DNA of 9,487 bases from JAZDLC01 sp043802345 (GTDB taxonomy: Bacteria; Planctomycetota; B15-G4; JADJEK01), in contig JAZDLC010000029.1 of NCBI GenBank assembly GCA_043802345.1, positions 1 to 9,487 on the forward strand, in the 5' to 3' direction. The notes below the pieces were generated by a model, which ran no database searches, was not told the DNA's origin, and saw nothing but the letters and a program-made list of their open reading frames with translations. How positions within the stretch are numbered: position 1 is the stretch's first letter; each line of letters opens with the position of its first letter. The translations under genes were made by a program, and so were the position numbers. Shown here piece after piece: positions 1-7,123 of the stretch.

Positions 1-44
1 CGGTCCCCCACGCGTCGCGGGCACAATATCAGACGCGAATGGCG

Positions 45-69
45 AGAAATGGGGACAGTCCCCTTTTCT
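45..69. repeat. Imperfect 25-bp palindrome (REP-like element)
   Basis: The core is a perfect inverted repeat, GGGGAC (51-56) and GTCCCC (58-63), around a single A. One T/T mismatch (50/64) separates it from outer arms AGAAA (45-49) and TTTCT (65-69), so 11 of 12 positions pair. It lies 45 bases upstream of the preferred start of the PHP gene, in its presumed 5' leader. From memory, palindromes with a GGGGACAGTCCCC core recur between genes in many bacterial genomes, sometimes near REP-associated Y1 transposases; that link is an inference here. It could act as an mRNA hairpin, a repressor site or a passive repeat. Confidence 0.6.
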
Positions 70-98
70 GGCGGCAGATTGCGCATTCTGCCAGACCC

Positions 99-104
99 GA
101 GGAG
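99..104 (+). promoter_or_regulatory. Ribosome binding site fixing the PHP gene start
   Basis: GAGGAG stands nine bases before the GTG at 114. No comparable site precedes the ATG at 39, where an upstream start would also force translation of the palindrome. The site therefore supports GTG 114 as the start, and this puts the lipoprotein signal peptide at the N-terminus. Confidence 0.6.
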
Positions 105-113
105 AACTGGATC

Positions 114-1262
114 GTGATCGCTGGATTGGAGCATCCGTTTCGCGCTTTGGTTCTTGCCACCGTGCTTCTGTCTGGTTGCGCCGGGGTCGAGCCGTATCAC
201 CTCTACTTCGGCGACATGCACGGCCACACGGAGCTTTCCGACGGCAAAGGGAGCGTGCAGGACTACTTCGCCCACGCCCGCGACGTGTCCGCGCTGGACT
301 TCGCCATCGTGACCGACCACGACTTCGGCAACGCGGCGCCCTGGCGGATGTCCCAGGAGACCTGGACGGAAACCCAGACCACAGCGGATGAGAACACCGA
401 GGACGGCAGATTCATCGCCATCGCCGGCTACGAGTGGACCTCGCAGCCGAAGTACTGGGACCACGTCGACGCGGAGGGGAACCGCGAGGCGATCTTCGAG
501 GGCTCGCCCAGGTTCTACAATCACAAGAACGTCTACTTTCCCTCTCCAGTGACCGACATCTTCCGCTCGAAGGACGCCGCGTACAACAGTCCCGACCGGC
601 TGGCGGCGGCGGTGGAAAGGGAGGGCGGGCTGATTCACGACAATCACCCCACCCAGGGTCTCGCGGGGCGGGACCAGTGGGACTACACCCAGGAGAGCGG
701 CTCGGTGATCGTCAACACGGAGATCGGCGCCGACACGGTTCTTTATCAGGGGGAGACCTATCAAACAGGCATGGAACAGCTCGTGCGTGACCTTCTCGAC
801 CGCGGCGGCAGGGCCGGCTTCGTCGGCGGCTCGGACACCCACGAGGGCAGGCCGTCGGCCCGCACCGCGGTGTATGCAACCGAGCTGACCCGGGAGGGGG
901 TGTTCGAGGCCCTCCGCAAGAGACGGAACTACGCCGTCTCGAACGCCAGGATCCTCCTGGATTTCAGGATCAACGGGCATTTCATGGGCGAGGAGGTCGA
1001 GATCGAAGGGAAGCCCCGGCTCCGGGTGGCTGTCGAGGGAACGGACCGAATCAAGGAGGTTGCCGTCATCAAGGACGGGTCGGTCCTGATGTCGAAGAGC
1101 GGCGTGGGGAAGGCGGTATCGTTCGAACATGTGGACGATACGTTCGACGGCGCCGGCTACTACTATGTGCGCGTGACGCAGGTCGATCTGGACGAGCACG
1201 GCAATCCGTCCCGGGCCTGGTCCAGCCCCATCTGGGTACGGGAGACGAAAGAGCGCCCGTGA
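114..1262 (+). CDS. PHP-domain metallohydrolase lipoprotein (DUF3604 / CehA-McbA type)
   Basis: This is a predicted exported metal-dependent hydrolase of 382 residues. From GTG 114 it opens with a short signal peptide and a lipobox LSGC (Cys22), so it should be lipid-anchored in the envelope. PHP-fold metal motifs appear in order: GDMHGHTELSDG (His36, His38), TDHD (Asp68, His69), GYEW (Glu107), HDNHP (His175, His178) and GGSDTHEG (Asp241, His243). A following segment with RRNYAVSNARILLDFRING, then a beta-rich tail, matches the usual layout of DUF3604-like proteins. Known family members include phosphoesterases and carbamate or ester hydrolases; the substrate here cannot be read from the sequence. 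The reading frame is open back to ATG 39, but that extension translates the palindrome and lacks a ribosome site. The gene stands alone and converges on the pilus operon, with no evident functional link. Confidence 0.85.
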   Translation: MIAGLEHPFRALVLATVLLSGCAGVEPYHLYFGDMHGHTELSDGKGSVQDYFAHARDVSALDFAIVTDHDFGNAAPWRMSQETWTETQTTADENTEDGRFIAIAGYEWTSQPKYWDHVDAEGNREAIFEGSPRFYNHKNVYFPSPVTDIFRSKDAAYNSPDRLAAAVEREGGLIHDNHPTQGLAGRDQWDYTQESGSVIVNTEIGADTVLYQGETYQTGMEQLVRDLLDRGGRAGFVGGSDTHEGRPSARTAVYATELTREGVFEALRKRRNYAVSNARILLDFRINGHFMGEEVEIEGKPRLRVAVEGTDRIKEVAVIKDGSVLMSKSGVGKAVSFEHVDDTFDGAGYYYVRVTQVDLDEHGNPSRAWSSPIWVRETKERP

Positions 1263-1286
1263 GGCAGGGGGACAGGGACTTCCCGG

Positions 1287-1304
1287 CCCGCTACGGCGAG
1301 CGGG
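1287..1304. terminator. Possible hairpin at the convergent gene junction
   Basis: CCCGCT (1287-1292) and AGCGGG (1299-1304) form a perfect 6-bp stem around a six-base loop. The element lies between the two converging genes and overlaps the stop codon of the minus-strand lipoprotein gene. No T-tract follows on either strand, so it is not a canonical intrinsic terminator. It could still stabilise 3' ends of both transcripts, or be chance in GC-rich DNA. Confidence 0.3.
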
Positions 1305-2004
1305 GGGTGGTCACCAGGCTCGAGCTCAAGGCGAGGATGACCGCGTCGCGGACTTCCTCCGGCGTGAGCCTGGAATACTCGACGAGGAGCAACCCTGGAT
1401 CGGGGTCGAACGGGGTGAGGGGGATTCGCTGCTCCTTCGCGTACTCCGCCGCCGCCTGCCGGTAGCGGAGCGTGGTGAGCATGCGGTTGACCTCCGCCTC
1501 GAGATCGTCGTCGAGACTTTTCCAGTGGGCGATCTGGCGCTCGAGGACCGTGCGCCGAAGCGCCTCGGGCGAGAGCCGGCTCTGTTCCTCCACGGTCGAA
1601 CCGAGCCGCTCGTACACGATCACCGGCTTGCCATCCCGGCTGGCGATGCGGGCACGGGAAGAGATGTAGCTGCGCCCCACCGGTTCGAGAAAGAGGTAGT
1701 CACCCGGGCCAAAGTCGTCGGGGTAACCGACCAGGTGGATTTCGACGTCACTGACGACCGGTCCCGCGGGGAGCGGCGCCAGCAGCCGGAACTCGTTCTC
1801 CAGGAAGATACGGTCCGCACCGCTCTGGAACTCGATAACCTGTTCGGCGAGATCGACGTCCCGCCGCCGCTCCGCCTCACGCCACTCCTGGAAGACGTGG
1901 ACCAGATCGGCGCGCGTGAACCGGACCTCCTCCGCCGGCATCAGCGAGCAGGCAGGGAGAAGGGCGATCGCGAGGAGCGGTAGCGGGCGTGCTCTCGCTC
2001 GCAT
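1291..2004 (-). CDS. Operon-terminal lipoprotein of unknown function
   Basis: The product is 237 residues from ATG 2004 and I do not recognise a family. It begins with an arginine-rich n-region, a hydrophobic stretch and lipobox LPAC (Cys19), predicting lipid attachment. The mature part alternates charged helices (EWREAERRRD; DDDLEAEVNRML) with a beta-rich middle (GDYLFLEPVGRSYI, then SRDGKPVIVYERL). The ATG shares one base with the secretin stop (TGATG). An in-frame GTG at 2007 sits at better spacing from the strong AAGGAGG site, so either start is possible; both keep the same lipobox. Its place directly after a secretin makes a secretin-assembly or pilotin-like role plausible, but no pilotin similarity is visible, so this is inference from position only. 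Confidence 0.75.
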   Translation of the reverse strand: MRARARPLPLLAIALLPACSLMPAEEVRFTRADLVHVFQEWREAERRRDVDLAEQVIEFQSGADRIFLENEFRLLAPLPAGPVVSDVEIHLVGYPDDFGPGDYLFLEPVGRSYISSRARIASRDGKPVIVYERLGSTVEEQSRLSPEALRRTVLERQIAHWKSLDDDLEAEVNRMLTTLRYRQAAAEYAKEQRIPLTPFDPDPGLLLVEYSRLTPEEVRDAVILALSSSLVTTPRSP

Positions 2005-3899
2005 CACTTCTTCTCCTCCTTGTACTCCTTCAACTGATCCTCGACCTCATCGAAGTCCTTCCGGTAGGTGTTGTCCCTTTCTGTCTTCCAGGGATGGCGG
2101 GAGAGGGCTTCAAGCCTCTGCTCGGTCGCCTCCTCCGCCTCGGTCGGGGTGAAGAGGACGCGCGGCTTGATCAGCAGGACCAGCTCCGTGCGCCGCCGCT
2201 CCCAGACCTCGCGGCGGAACAGGAAACCGATGAACGGAATGTCTCCCAAAAGCGGCGTCTTGTCGACCGACTCGAGCAGCGATTCCCGGATGAGGCCGCC
2301 GATCGCCAGCGTCATGCCGTCTTTCGCGACCACGGTCGCCTGCAGCGTCGCCGTGTTGACAGTATCTATGGAAAATTGCGAAATGCCGCCGCCGGCGTTC
2401 GCCACCGGAATGGTGGCGCCGTTGCTCTGAACGGAGGAGGAGTCCTGGCTGATGAAGAGGGTCACGGTGCGGTCGGCGTTGATCTTCGGCACCACGATCA
2501 GCGTGTTGCCGACGTCGCGGACCTCCGTGATCGGCTCGACGAATGCGGTCGTGGGACCATTGTCGGGTGTCACGACATCGACGTTGACACCCGTGGTCAG
2601 CACGCGCTCCTCGCCCACGAACATGCGGGCCGGACGGTTGTTGGAGGCGAGCACGATTGGCGTGGCGAGAATGTCGAGCCGGTTGTCGCCGGCCAGCAGT
2701 TGAATGCGGGCGCGGATCTTGTCGGAGAGGAACTGGTAGACGAGGGTGCCCCCCTCCAACGGGTAGTTGCCGATGCCGAGCACGTTCTTGGGGGACGTGG
2801 CCGCGCCGGGCAGCAAGGGGTTGGCCGGCTGACTGTCCGGTGGACCGGCCGTTTCCGTCCCGCCCAGGATCTCGTAGTCGAAGACGGAGTGGAACGTGTC
2901 ACCGAGCGACAGCTCGAGGATCTTCATTTCCAGCAGCACCTGGGGTGTGGGGCGGTCCAGTTCGACCATGAGATGTGCAATCTCGTCCATCGCGTCGCTG
3001 TCAGCGGTGCGCACCACGATCAGATTATGCTGCCGATTGACGGTAATGTAGATGGTGGGATCATGTCGCGAGATTCCGGCGAGATCGGATACTGATGCTA
3101 TCTCACCTCCTTCGGAACGGTCCTGAAGCAGTGAGAGCTGGTCAGCAGTTAGTTCCTCATCCAGGAGGTTTTCCGAATCTCTGTCGCCTTGCCTGCGGCC
3201 ATTTCCGCTCCGCATTCCTCCCCCGGAATAGGAAGAGCCACCGCGATACCCTCCCTGATTGTAACTTGCCGTACTCCTGGCGAAGCGGCCGGCCTGATAA
3301 TCGAATCCACCACGCGAGTATCCACCCTGTGCCCCGGCGCCGCCGCCAAGAGCACTGCTAGCGGCGCCGTCCATTTGGTCTAACTCGTCGTTGCCAATGC
3401 CCAGTGAGAGCTGAACCCGTTCTCCGTAGAGATCGCGGATCGACATGGCGACGGCCACGGCATTCGGATGCTGCAGCGTGAAGACGTGCGTCTCGCTCTG
3501 CCGGTAGACAACGAGGTCTTGCTGAAACTGCGAGGTCGACATGATGCGGAAGGTGCGCGTGGCATCGTCCCGGCGGTACCAGAGGCCGGAGACCTTGCAC
3601 AGCGTCTCCACGGCCTGGCCCGCCTCGACGTTTTGCAAGAGGAGCGTGACCTGCTTCTCCCCGGCCTCGGCCGTGGAGGCGACGTTGAGTCCGGAGATCT
3701 CCGAGATGAGGCGGATGGCGTCGACCACCCGGGCATCCCGGAATTCGATGCGGTGCAGCCGGTGGGCCTCGCCGGGGTAGAGATCGCTCATGCCGCGCGA
3801 TGTCTGCGCCGTGGTCTGGTTCGCCGCCAGGGCCGTCAGGAAAAGAGCGGTCAGGAGCCAACCGCTCGGGCGCGCACGGGGAGGAGGAGAGGATTTCAT
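2004..3899 (-). CDS. gspD: Secretin, GspD/PilQ family outer-membrane pore
   Basis: This protein forms the multimeric outer-membrane channel of a type II secretion or type IV pilus machine. From ATG 3899 it has 631 residues. A signal peptide (hydrophobic stretch about 14-26) is followed by an STN/N0-like domain (about 47-121; FRDARVVDAIRLISEISGLN), a second N-domain interrupted by a Gly/Tyr/Arg-rich stretch (about 178-239), an N-domain with TVNRQHNLIVVRTAD (about 286-301), then the secretin domain from VLLEMKILELSL. The secretin hallmark KTPLLGDIPFIGFLFRR lies near 547-563, followed by ELVLLIKPRVL. The C-terminus is a charged tail. No AMIN domain typical of PilQ is visible, and the overall form is nearer GspD. 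A GTG nine bases upstream is less likely, because AAGGGG stands eight bases before ATG 3899. The gene follows the pilP-like gene by 12 bases. Confidence 0.92.
   Translation of the reverse strand: MKSSPPPRARPSGWLLTALFLTALAANQTTAQTSRGMSDLYPGEAHRLHRIEFRDARVVDAIRLISEISGLNVASTAEAGEKQVTLLLQNVEAGQAVETLCKVSGLWYRRDDATRTFRIMSTSQFQQDLVVYRQSETHVFTLQHPNAVAVAMSIRDLYGERVQLSLGIGNDELDQMDGAASSALGGGAGAQGGYSRGGFDYQAGRFARSTASYNQGGYRGGSSYSGGGMRSGNGRRQGDRDSENLLDEELTADQLSLLQDRSEGGEIASVSDLAGISRHDPTIYITVNRQHNLIVVRTADSDAMDEIAHLMVELDRPTPQVLLEMKILELSLGDTFHSVFDYEILGGTETAGPPDSQPANPLLPGAATSPKNVLGIGNYPLEGGTLVYQFLSDKIRARIQLLAGDNRLDILATPIVLASNNRPARMFVGEERVLTTGVNVDVVTPDNGPTTAFVEPITEVRDVGNTLIVVPKINADRTVTLFISQDSSSVQSNGATIPVANAGGGISQFSIDTVNTATLQATVVAKDGMTLAIGGLIRESLLESVDKTPLLGDIPFIGFLFRREVWERRRTELVLLIKPRVLFTPTEAEEATEQRLEALSRHPWKTERDNTYRKDFDEVEDQLKEYKEEKK
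2015..2021 (-). promoter_or_regulatory. Strong ribosome binding site of the terminal lipoprotein gene
   Basis: The minus strand reads AAGGAGG inside the last codons of the secretin gene. It is a perfect Shine-Dalgarno match, seven bases before GTG 2007 and ten before ATG 2004. It implies that the lipoprotein is initiated efficiently on its own as well as by coupling to secretin translation. Confidence 0.6.
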
Positions 3900-3907
3900 G
3901 GCATTCA

Positions 3908-3913
3908 CCCCTT
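3908..3913 (-). promoter_or_regulatory. Ribosome binding site deciding the secretin start
   Basis: On the minus strand, AAGGGG begins within the TAA stop of the preceding gene and stands eight bases before ATG 3899. The alternative GTG start at 3908 would use the last G of this site as its own first base, so it would have no usable upstream site. Confidence 0.55.
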
Positions 3914-4289
3914 AGCGCAGTTCCAGGCGGGTCTTGGCAGGCCCCACCTCGAGCACGATGTTCTGGCCGCTCATCTCGGCCACGGCGACCGAAACGCTGC
4001 TGTTTCCCGCCCGCACCAGGAACGACTCCCCCTCGCCGACGATGTGGCGGGAGTCCGGACCCGCCTCGATCAACGCCAGCTTCGCTCCCTTCTCGTCCTC
4101 GACGTAGCCGCGCAGCACCAGTGCGGGAAGTGAGGAGGAGCCGGCCCGGGTCGGGATCACTCCCGGAGGCTGAAACGGGTCGCGCTCTGAAGCCGGCTTT
4201 TCGTCCTGTTTCGTCTGGCTGCCGGCCAGCGGAGCGAGACAGAGCGTGACCGGAAGAAGCGCCAGAAGGAGAGATTTGTGATGCATCAT
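3912..4289 (-). CDS. Short PilP/GspC-like periplasmic connector
   Basis: This 125-residue protein probably links the inner-membrane platform to the secretin. It opens with a Sec-type signal peptide (hydrophobic residues about 6-22, likely cut near PLAG). Then comes the RDPFQPP motif (37-43), typical of PilP and related GspC-like proteins, and a small beta-domain with LRGYVEDEKGAKLALIEAG, GEGESFLV and a final VLEVGPAKTRLELR, resembling the PilP / GspC homology-region fold. No convincing lipobox is present; Cys17 lies inside the hydrophobic stretch in a poor context. No internal membrane anchor follows. It is shorter than usual PilP (about 170-180 residues, from memory). ATG 4286 is an equally possible start. 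It lies between gspF (5-base gap) and the secretin, as pilP lies before pilQ elsewhere. Confidence 0.72.
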   Translation of the reverse strand: MMHHKSLLLALLPVTLCLAPLAGSQTKQDEKPASERDPFQPPGVIPTRAGSSSLPALVLRGYVEDEKGAKLALIEAGPDSRHIVGEGESFLVRAGNSSVSVAVAEMSGQNIVLEVGPAKTRLELR

Positions 4290-4294
4290 GACGG

Positions 4295-5509
4295 CTACCT
4301 GTTGACCAGTTGGAAGATTGCCTGGAAGAACGCGATGTAGACGAACCCGACCATGCTGACGACGATCAGGATCATCATCGGCTCGACGATGGCGCTCATG
4401 CGCTGGAGGTTCCCCTCCAGTTCACGCTGATAGAACTTCCCGAGGTCGGAAAGTGCGTCGGAGAGGGCGCCGGACCGTTCGCCCACGCCGATCACCTGCC
4501 GCACCAGCAGCGGGATGGCGGGAGAAGCCAGGCTGCGCGAAAGGTCGCTCCCTTCCAGAACGCGCTCCCGGGCCTGGCCGAGACTCCTCGAGATGGCGTT
4601 GTTGCTGATCAGTCCGCGGGTGATGCGGAGCGATTCCAGAATCGTGACACCACTCCCCAGCATGGCGGCCAGCGCCTGGGCAAAGCGTGACATGGCCGCG
4701 AGGGTGAGGAGCCGGCCGATGACGGGCAGCTTGAGCAGGAGTCCGTCGAGCAAGAGGCGTCCTCTTGGAGTCGCGTAGGCAAGGGCGACGGTGAACAGGC
4801 TCGTGGTGAGGAGGATCAGCAAAAACGGCCAGCTCATCTGGATCCATGCCGAGAGGTCGAGCAGGGCGCGCGTCATCGCCGGCAACTCGATGCTTCTCTG
4901 GGAGAAGAAGTTCGAGAATTTCGGAATGACCCGGAGCACCAGGAATCCCGCCACGCCGATCGACACCGTGAAGACGATGGCCGGATACGCCATCCCGGTC
5001 AGGAGCTTCGACTTGACCTGAGCTCGGTTCTCCAGGTCGGCCGCGATCCGCTCCAGCACCGGATCGAGCTCACCGGTCGCCTCGGCGGTCTCGACCAGCT
5101 TCACCGCCAGGGACGGGAAGTGGGCGCGCGACTCTTCCATGGCGCTGGAGAAGCACTGCCCCGACTGGATCGCATTGGCCATCCGCTCGATGGAGGCCCG
5201 CAGCGCCTTGCGGTGGGTCTGGTTTCCGCAGACGCGGAGCGCCTGCAGGAGGGTGAGGCCGGAGCGCACCATGAGGGCCATCTGCCGCAGGAAGATGATC
5301 CGGTCCCGCTCTCGAATCGGGCCGATGCCGCGCAGAAGGGACGCGGCCTCGGGCTTTTCCCTGGAGGCGGCGAGGGTCTCGCCCACATCCATGACCAGGA
5401 GGGAGCGGTCCCGCAGCTCGGAGATGGCGGCGCGTTCGTCGCTCGCCTCCACCTTGCCAGCGACCTCGCGGCCTCTGCTGTCTACAGCGATGTACTGGAA
5501 GGTCGGCAT
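4295..5509 (-). CDS. gspF: GspF/PilC inner-membrane platform protein
   Basis: This is the polytopic inner-membrane protein that couples the ATPases to (pseudo)pilin assembly. It has 404 residues, normal for the family. The N-terminus MPTFQYIAVDSRGREVAGKVEA is the usual GspF start. Two T2SSF helical domains follow: the first about residues 69-192 (FLRQMALMVRSGLTLLQAL, then ETAEATGELDPVLERIA), the second about 272-395 (RFAQALAAMLGSGVTILESL, then IGVGERSGALSDAL). Predicted membrane segments lie near 174-194, 226-246 and 377-399. The start follows the gspE stop by three bases and has GGGAG eight bases upstream. Confidence 0.95.
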   Translation of the reverse strand: MPTFQYIAVDSRGREVAGKVEASDERAAISELRDRSLLVMDVGETLAASREKPEAASLLRGIGPIRERDRIIFLRQMALMVRSGLTLLQALRVCGNQTHRKALRASIERMANAIQSGQCFSSAMEESRAHFPSLAVKLVETAEATGELDPVLERIAADLENRAQVKSKLLTGMAYPAIVFTVSIGVAGFLVLRVIPKFSNFFSQRSIELPAMTRALLDLSAWIQMSWPFLLILLTTSLFTVALAYATPRGRLLLDGLLLKLPVIGRLLTLAAMSRFAQALAAMLGSGVTILESLRITRGLISNNAISRSLGQARERVLEGSDLSRSLASPAIPLLVRQVIGVGERSGALSDALSDLGKFYQRELEGNLQRMSAIVEPMMILIVVSMVGFVYIAFFQAIFQLVNR

Positions 5510-5512
5510 CGA

Positions 5513-7123
5513 TCAAGCTCCCAGAACCGTGACGCGCATGGCGTCCTCGACCGTGATCAGCCCGCGCAGAACCTTGGCCGCGCAGTCGTCGCGGAGCGTG
5601 CGGATGCGACTGCCGGCGGCGCCTTGGATCTGGTCGTCGGTGGCGCCGGCCGCGATCAGGGCGCGCAGGTCGCGTTCGATCCAGAGAGTCTCGAACAGCC
5701 CGATGCGCCCGCGGTATCCGGTGCCGACGCAGGCGGCGCAACCCTTCGCCTGGAACAGGTCCGCCGATTCGCGGCCGAGAAACTCCGCCTCTTCCGGCGT
5801 GGCCGGGCGCGGCTCCTTGCAGCGCGGGCAGAGCCGTCTGGCGAGGCGCTGAGCGATCACGCCGCTGACGGTCGCGGCGACCCGGAACGGTTCGCACCCG
5901 ATGTCGAACAGCCGGCTCACGGCGGCGCAGGCGGAGTTGGTGTGCAGGGTGCTGAAGACGAGGTGGCCCGTCATCGCGGCCTTCATGGCGGCGTCGGCGG
6001 TCTCCGGGTCCCGGACCTCGCCCACCATCAGTACGTCCGGGTCGTGACGCAGCAGGGCGCGCAAGGCGCTGGCGAACGTCACCTTGTCGGTGCCGCCGAC
6101 ATGGACCTGGCTGACGCCGGGGATTCTGTACTCGACCGGATCCTCCACCGTCATGATGTTGAGGTCGGTTTGATTGATTTCGCGCAGCGCCGCGTAGAGC
6201 GTCGTGGTCTTGCCGCTGCCGGTCGGCCCGGTGAGCAGGAGGATTCCGTGCGGCGCGCGGATCGCCTTCCGGAAACTCTTCAAGTCCTCCGGTTCCATGC
6301 CGAGCGACTCGAGCGTGAGGTTCTGGTCTTCCGTGCCGAGCAGGCGCAGCGTGGCCCGTTCGCCCCATTCGGTCGGCATGGTCGCGACCCGGATGTCGAG
6401 CCCCGCCGCCTGCTCGGTGGGCGGGCGGTAGGTGAACCCGCCGTCCTGGGGCGCCCGCTGTTCGGAAATATCGAGGTCGGAGAGGACCTTGACCCGGGAA
6501 ATGAGCGCCGCCCGCTGTTCATCGCGCAAGAGATTCGTAACCACGCGCAACTTGCCGTCGACCCGCACCCGCACCCGCATCCCGTGCTCCTGCGGTTCGA
6601 GGTGCACGTCCGAGGCTCGCCGCAGGTAGGCATCCTCCATGATCGAATCGAGGAGCGCCACCGGATCGTTCGCCTGGACCGGCCCCGCATCGGGAGAGCC
6701 GGATAGAGCCTGGCCGATGACCGGCTTCAGAGCGGCCGGATCGGCCAGCGCCACCGTCGCCGTCTGACCCAGAACCCGGCAGACGGCGTCGAGCGACTGC
6801 CGGTCGTCGGGATCGGAGGTCGCCACCATGAGCGAGCCGTCCTCGTCCTCGATCGGCGTGATCCTCGCCCTCCTCAGCAGAGCGGCGGGGAGTCGCCGCA
6901 GCAGATCAACAGAGGGTTTCTGCACGTTCATGTCGGCGAAGGCCAAGCCCCTTCGCGACGCCACGGCCCGGTAGATCGCCTCCGAGGGGAAGCGGCCGCG
7001 CAGGCAGAGCTTCTCCACCACGCTTCCCCCGCGCGGATCGCTGAGTACGCTCCGTCCGACATCGCGGTCGATCAGGCCGGCGGCAACGGCGGCGTCGAGG
7101 AACTCGTCGGCGGTGATTACCAT
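5513..7123 (-). CDS. gspE: GspE/PilB assembly ATPase
   Basis: This cytoplasmic hexameric ATPase drives pilus or pseudopilus extension. The 536-residue protein is full length. It has an N-terminal MshEN/T2SSE_N-like domain (about 1-140), an N2 domain (ASDVHLEP near 170; ISEQRAPQDGGF near 219), Walker A GPTGSGKT (299-306), an Asp box MTVEDPVEYRIPG (324-336), Walker B DVLMVGEVRDPET (363-375) and a His box MTGHLVFSTLHT (384-395). A tetracysteine zinc site is complete: Cys432, Cys435, Cys462 and Cys465. This C-terminal zinc site is typical of GspE/PilB and absent from PilT, so this is the extension motor. Its ATG overlaps the pilT stop by seven bases. Whether it serves pilus extension or secretion cannot be told from sequence alone. 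Confidence 0.95.
   Translation of the reverse strand: MVITADEFLDAAVAAGLIDRDVGRSVLSDPRGGSVVEKLCLRGRFPSEAIYRAVASRRGLAFADMNVQKPSVDLLRRLPAALLRRARITPIEDEDGSLMVATSDPDDRQSLDAVCRVLGQTATVALADPAALKPVIGQALSGSPDAGPVQANDPVALLDSIMEDAYLRRASDVHLEPQEHGMRVRVRVDGKLRVVTNLLRDEQRAALISRVKVLSDLDISEQRAPQDGGFTYRPPTEQAAGLDIRVATMPTEWGERATLRLLGTEDQNLTLESLGMEPEDLKSFRKAIRAPHGILLLTGPTGSGKTTTLYAALREINQTDLNIMTVEDPVEYRIPGVSQVHVGGTDKVTFASALRALLRHDPDVLMVGEVRDPETADAAMKAAMTGHLVFSTLHTNSACAAVSRLFDIGCEPFRVAATVSGVIAQRLARRLCPRCKEPRPATPEEAEFLGRESADLFQAKGCAACVGTGYRGRIGLFETLWIERDLRALIAAGATDDQIQGAAGSRIRTLRDDCAAKVLRGLITVEDAMRVTVLGA

Noticed and set aside
1..38. Promoter for the PHP gene around the AT-richer patch at 22-30
   Set aside because: A weak -10-like sequence may be present, but a -35 would fall at or beyond the window edge and no spacing can be tested.
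39..113. N-terminal extension of the PHP gene from ATG 39
   Set aside because: The extension translates the palindrome, has no ribosome site and would place the signal peptide 25 residues inside the protein. GTG 114 with GAGGAG nine bases upstream fits better.
1287..1304. Strong bidirectional intrinsic terminator
   Set aside because: There is a 6-bp stem but no T-tract on either side, so it is listed only as a low-confidence hairpin.
1989..3095. 368-codon open frame on the plus strand
   Set aside because: It is antisense to the conserved C-terminal part of the secretin and has no recognisable domain.
5120..6706. 528-codon open frame on the plus strand
   Set aside because: It lies antisense to gspF and gspE, which carry full family motifs. 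Its translation is compositionally odd and matches no recognisable fold, as expected of a shadow frame in GC-rich DNA.
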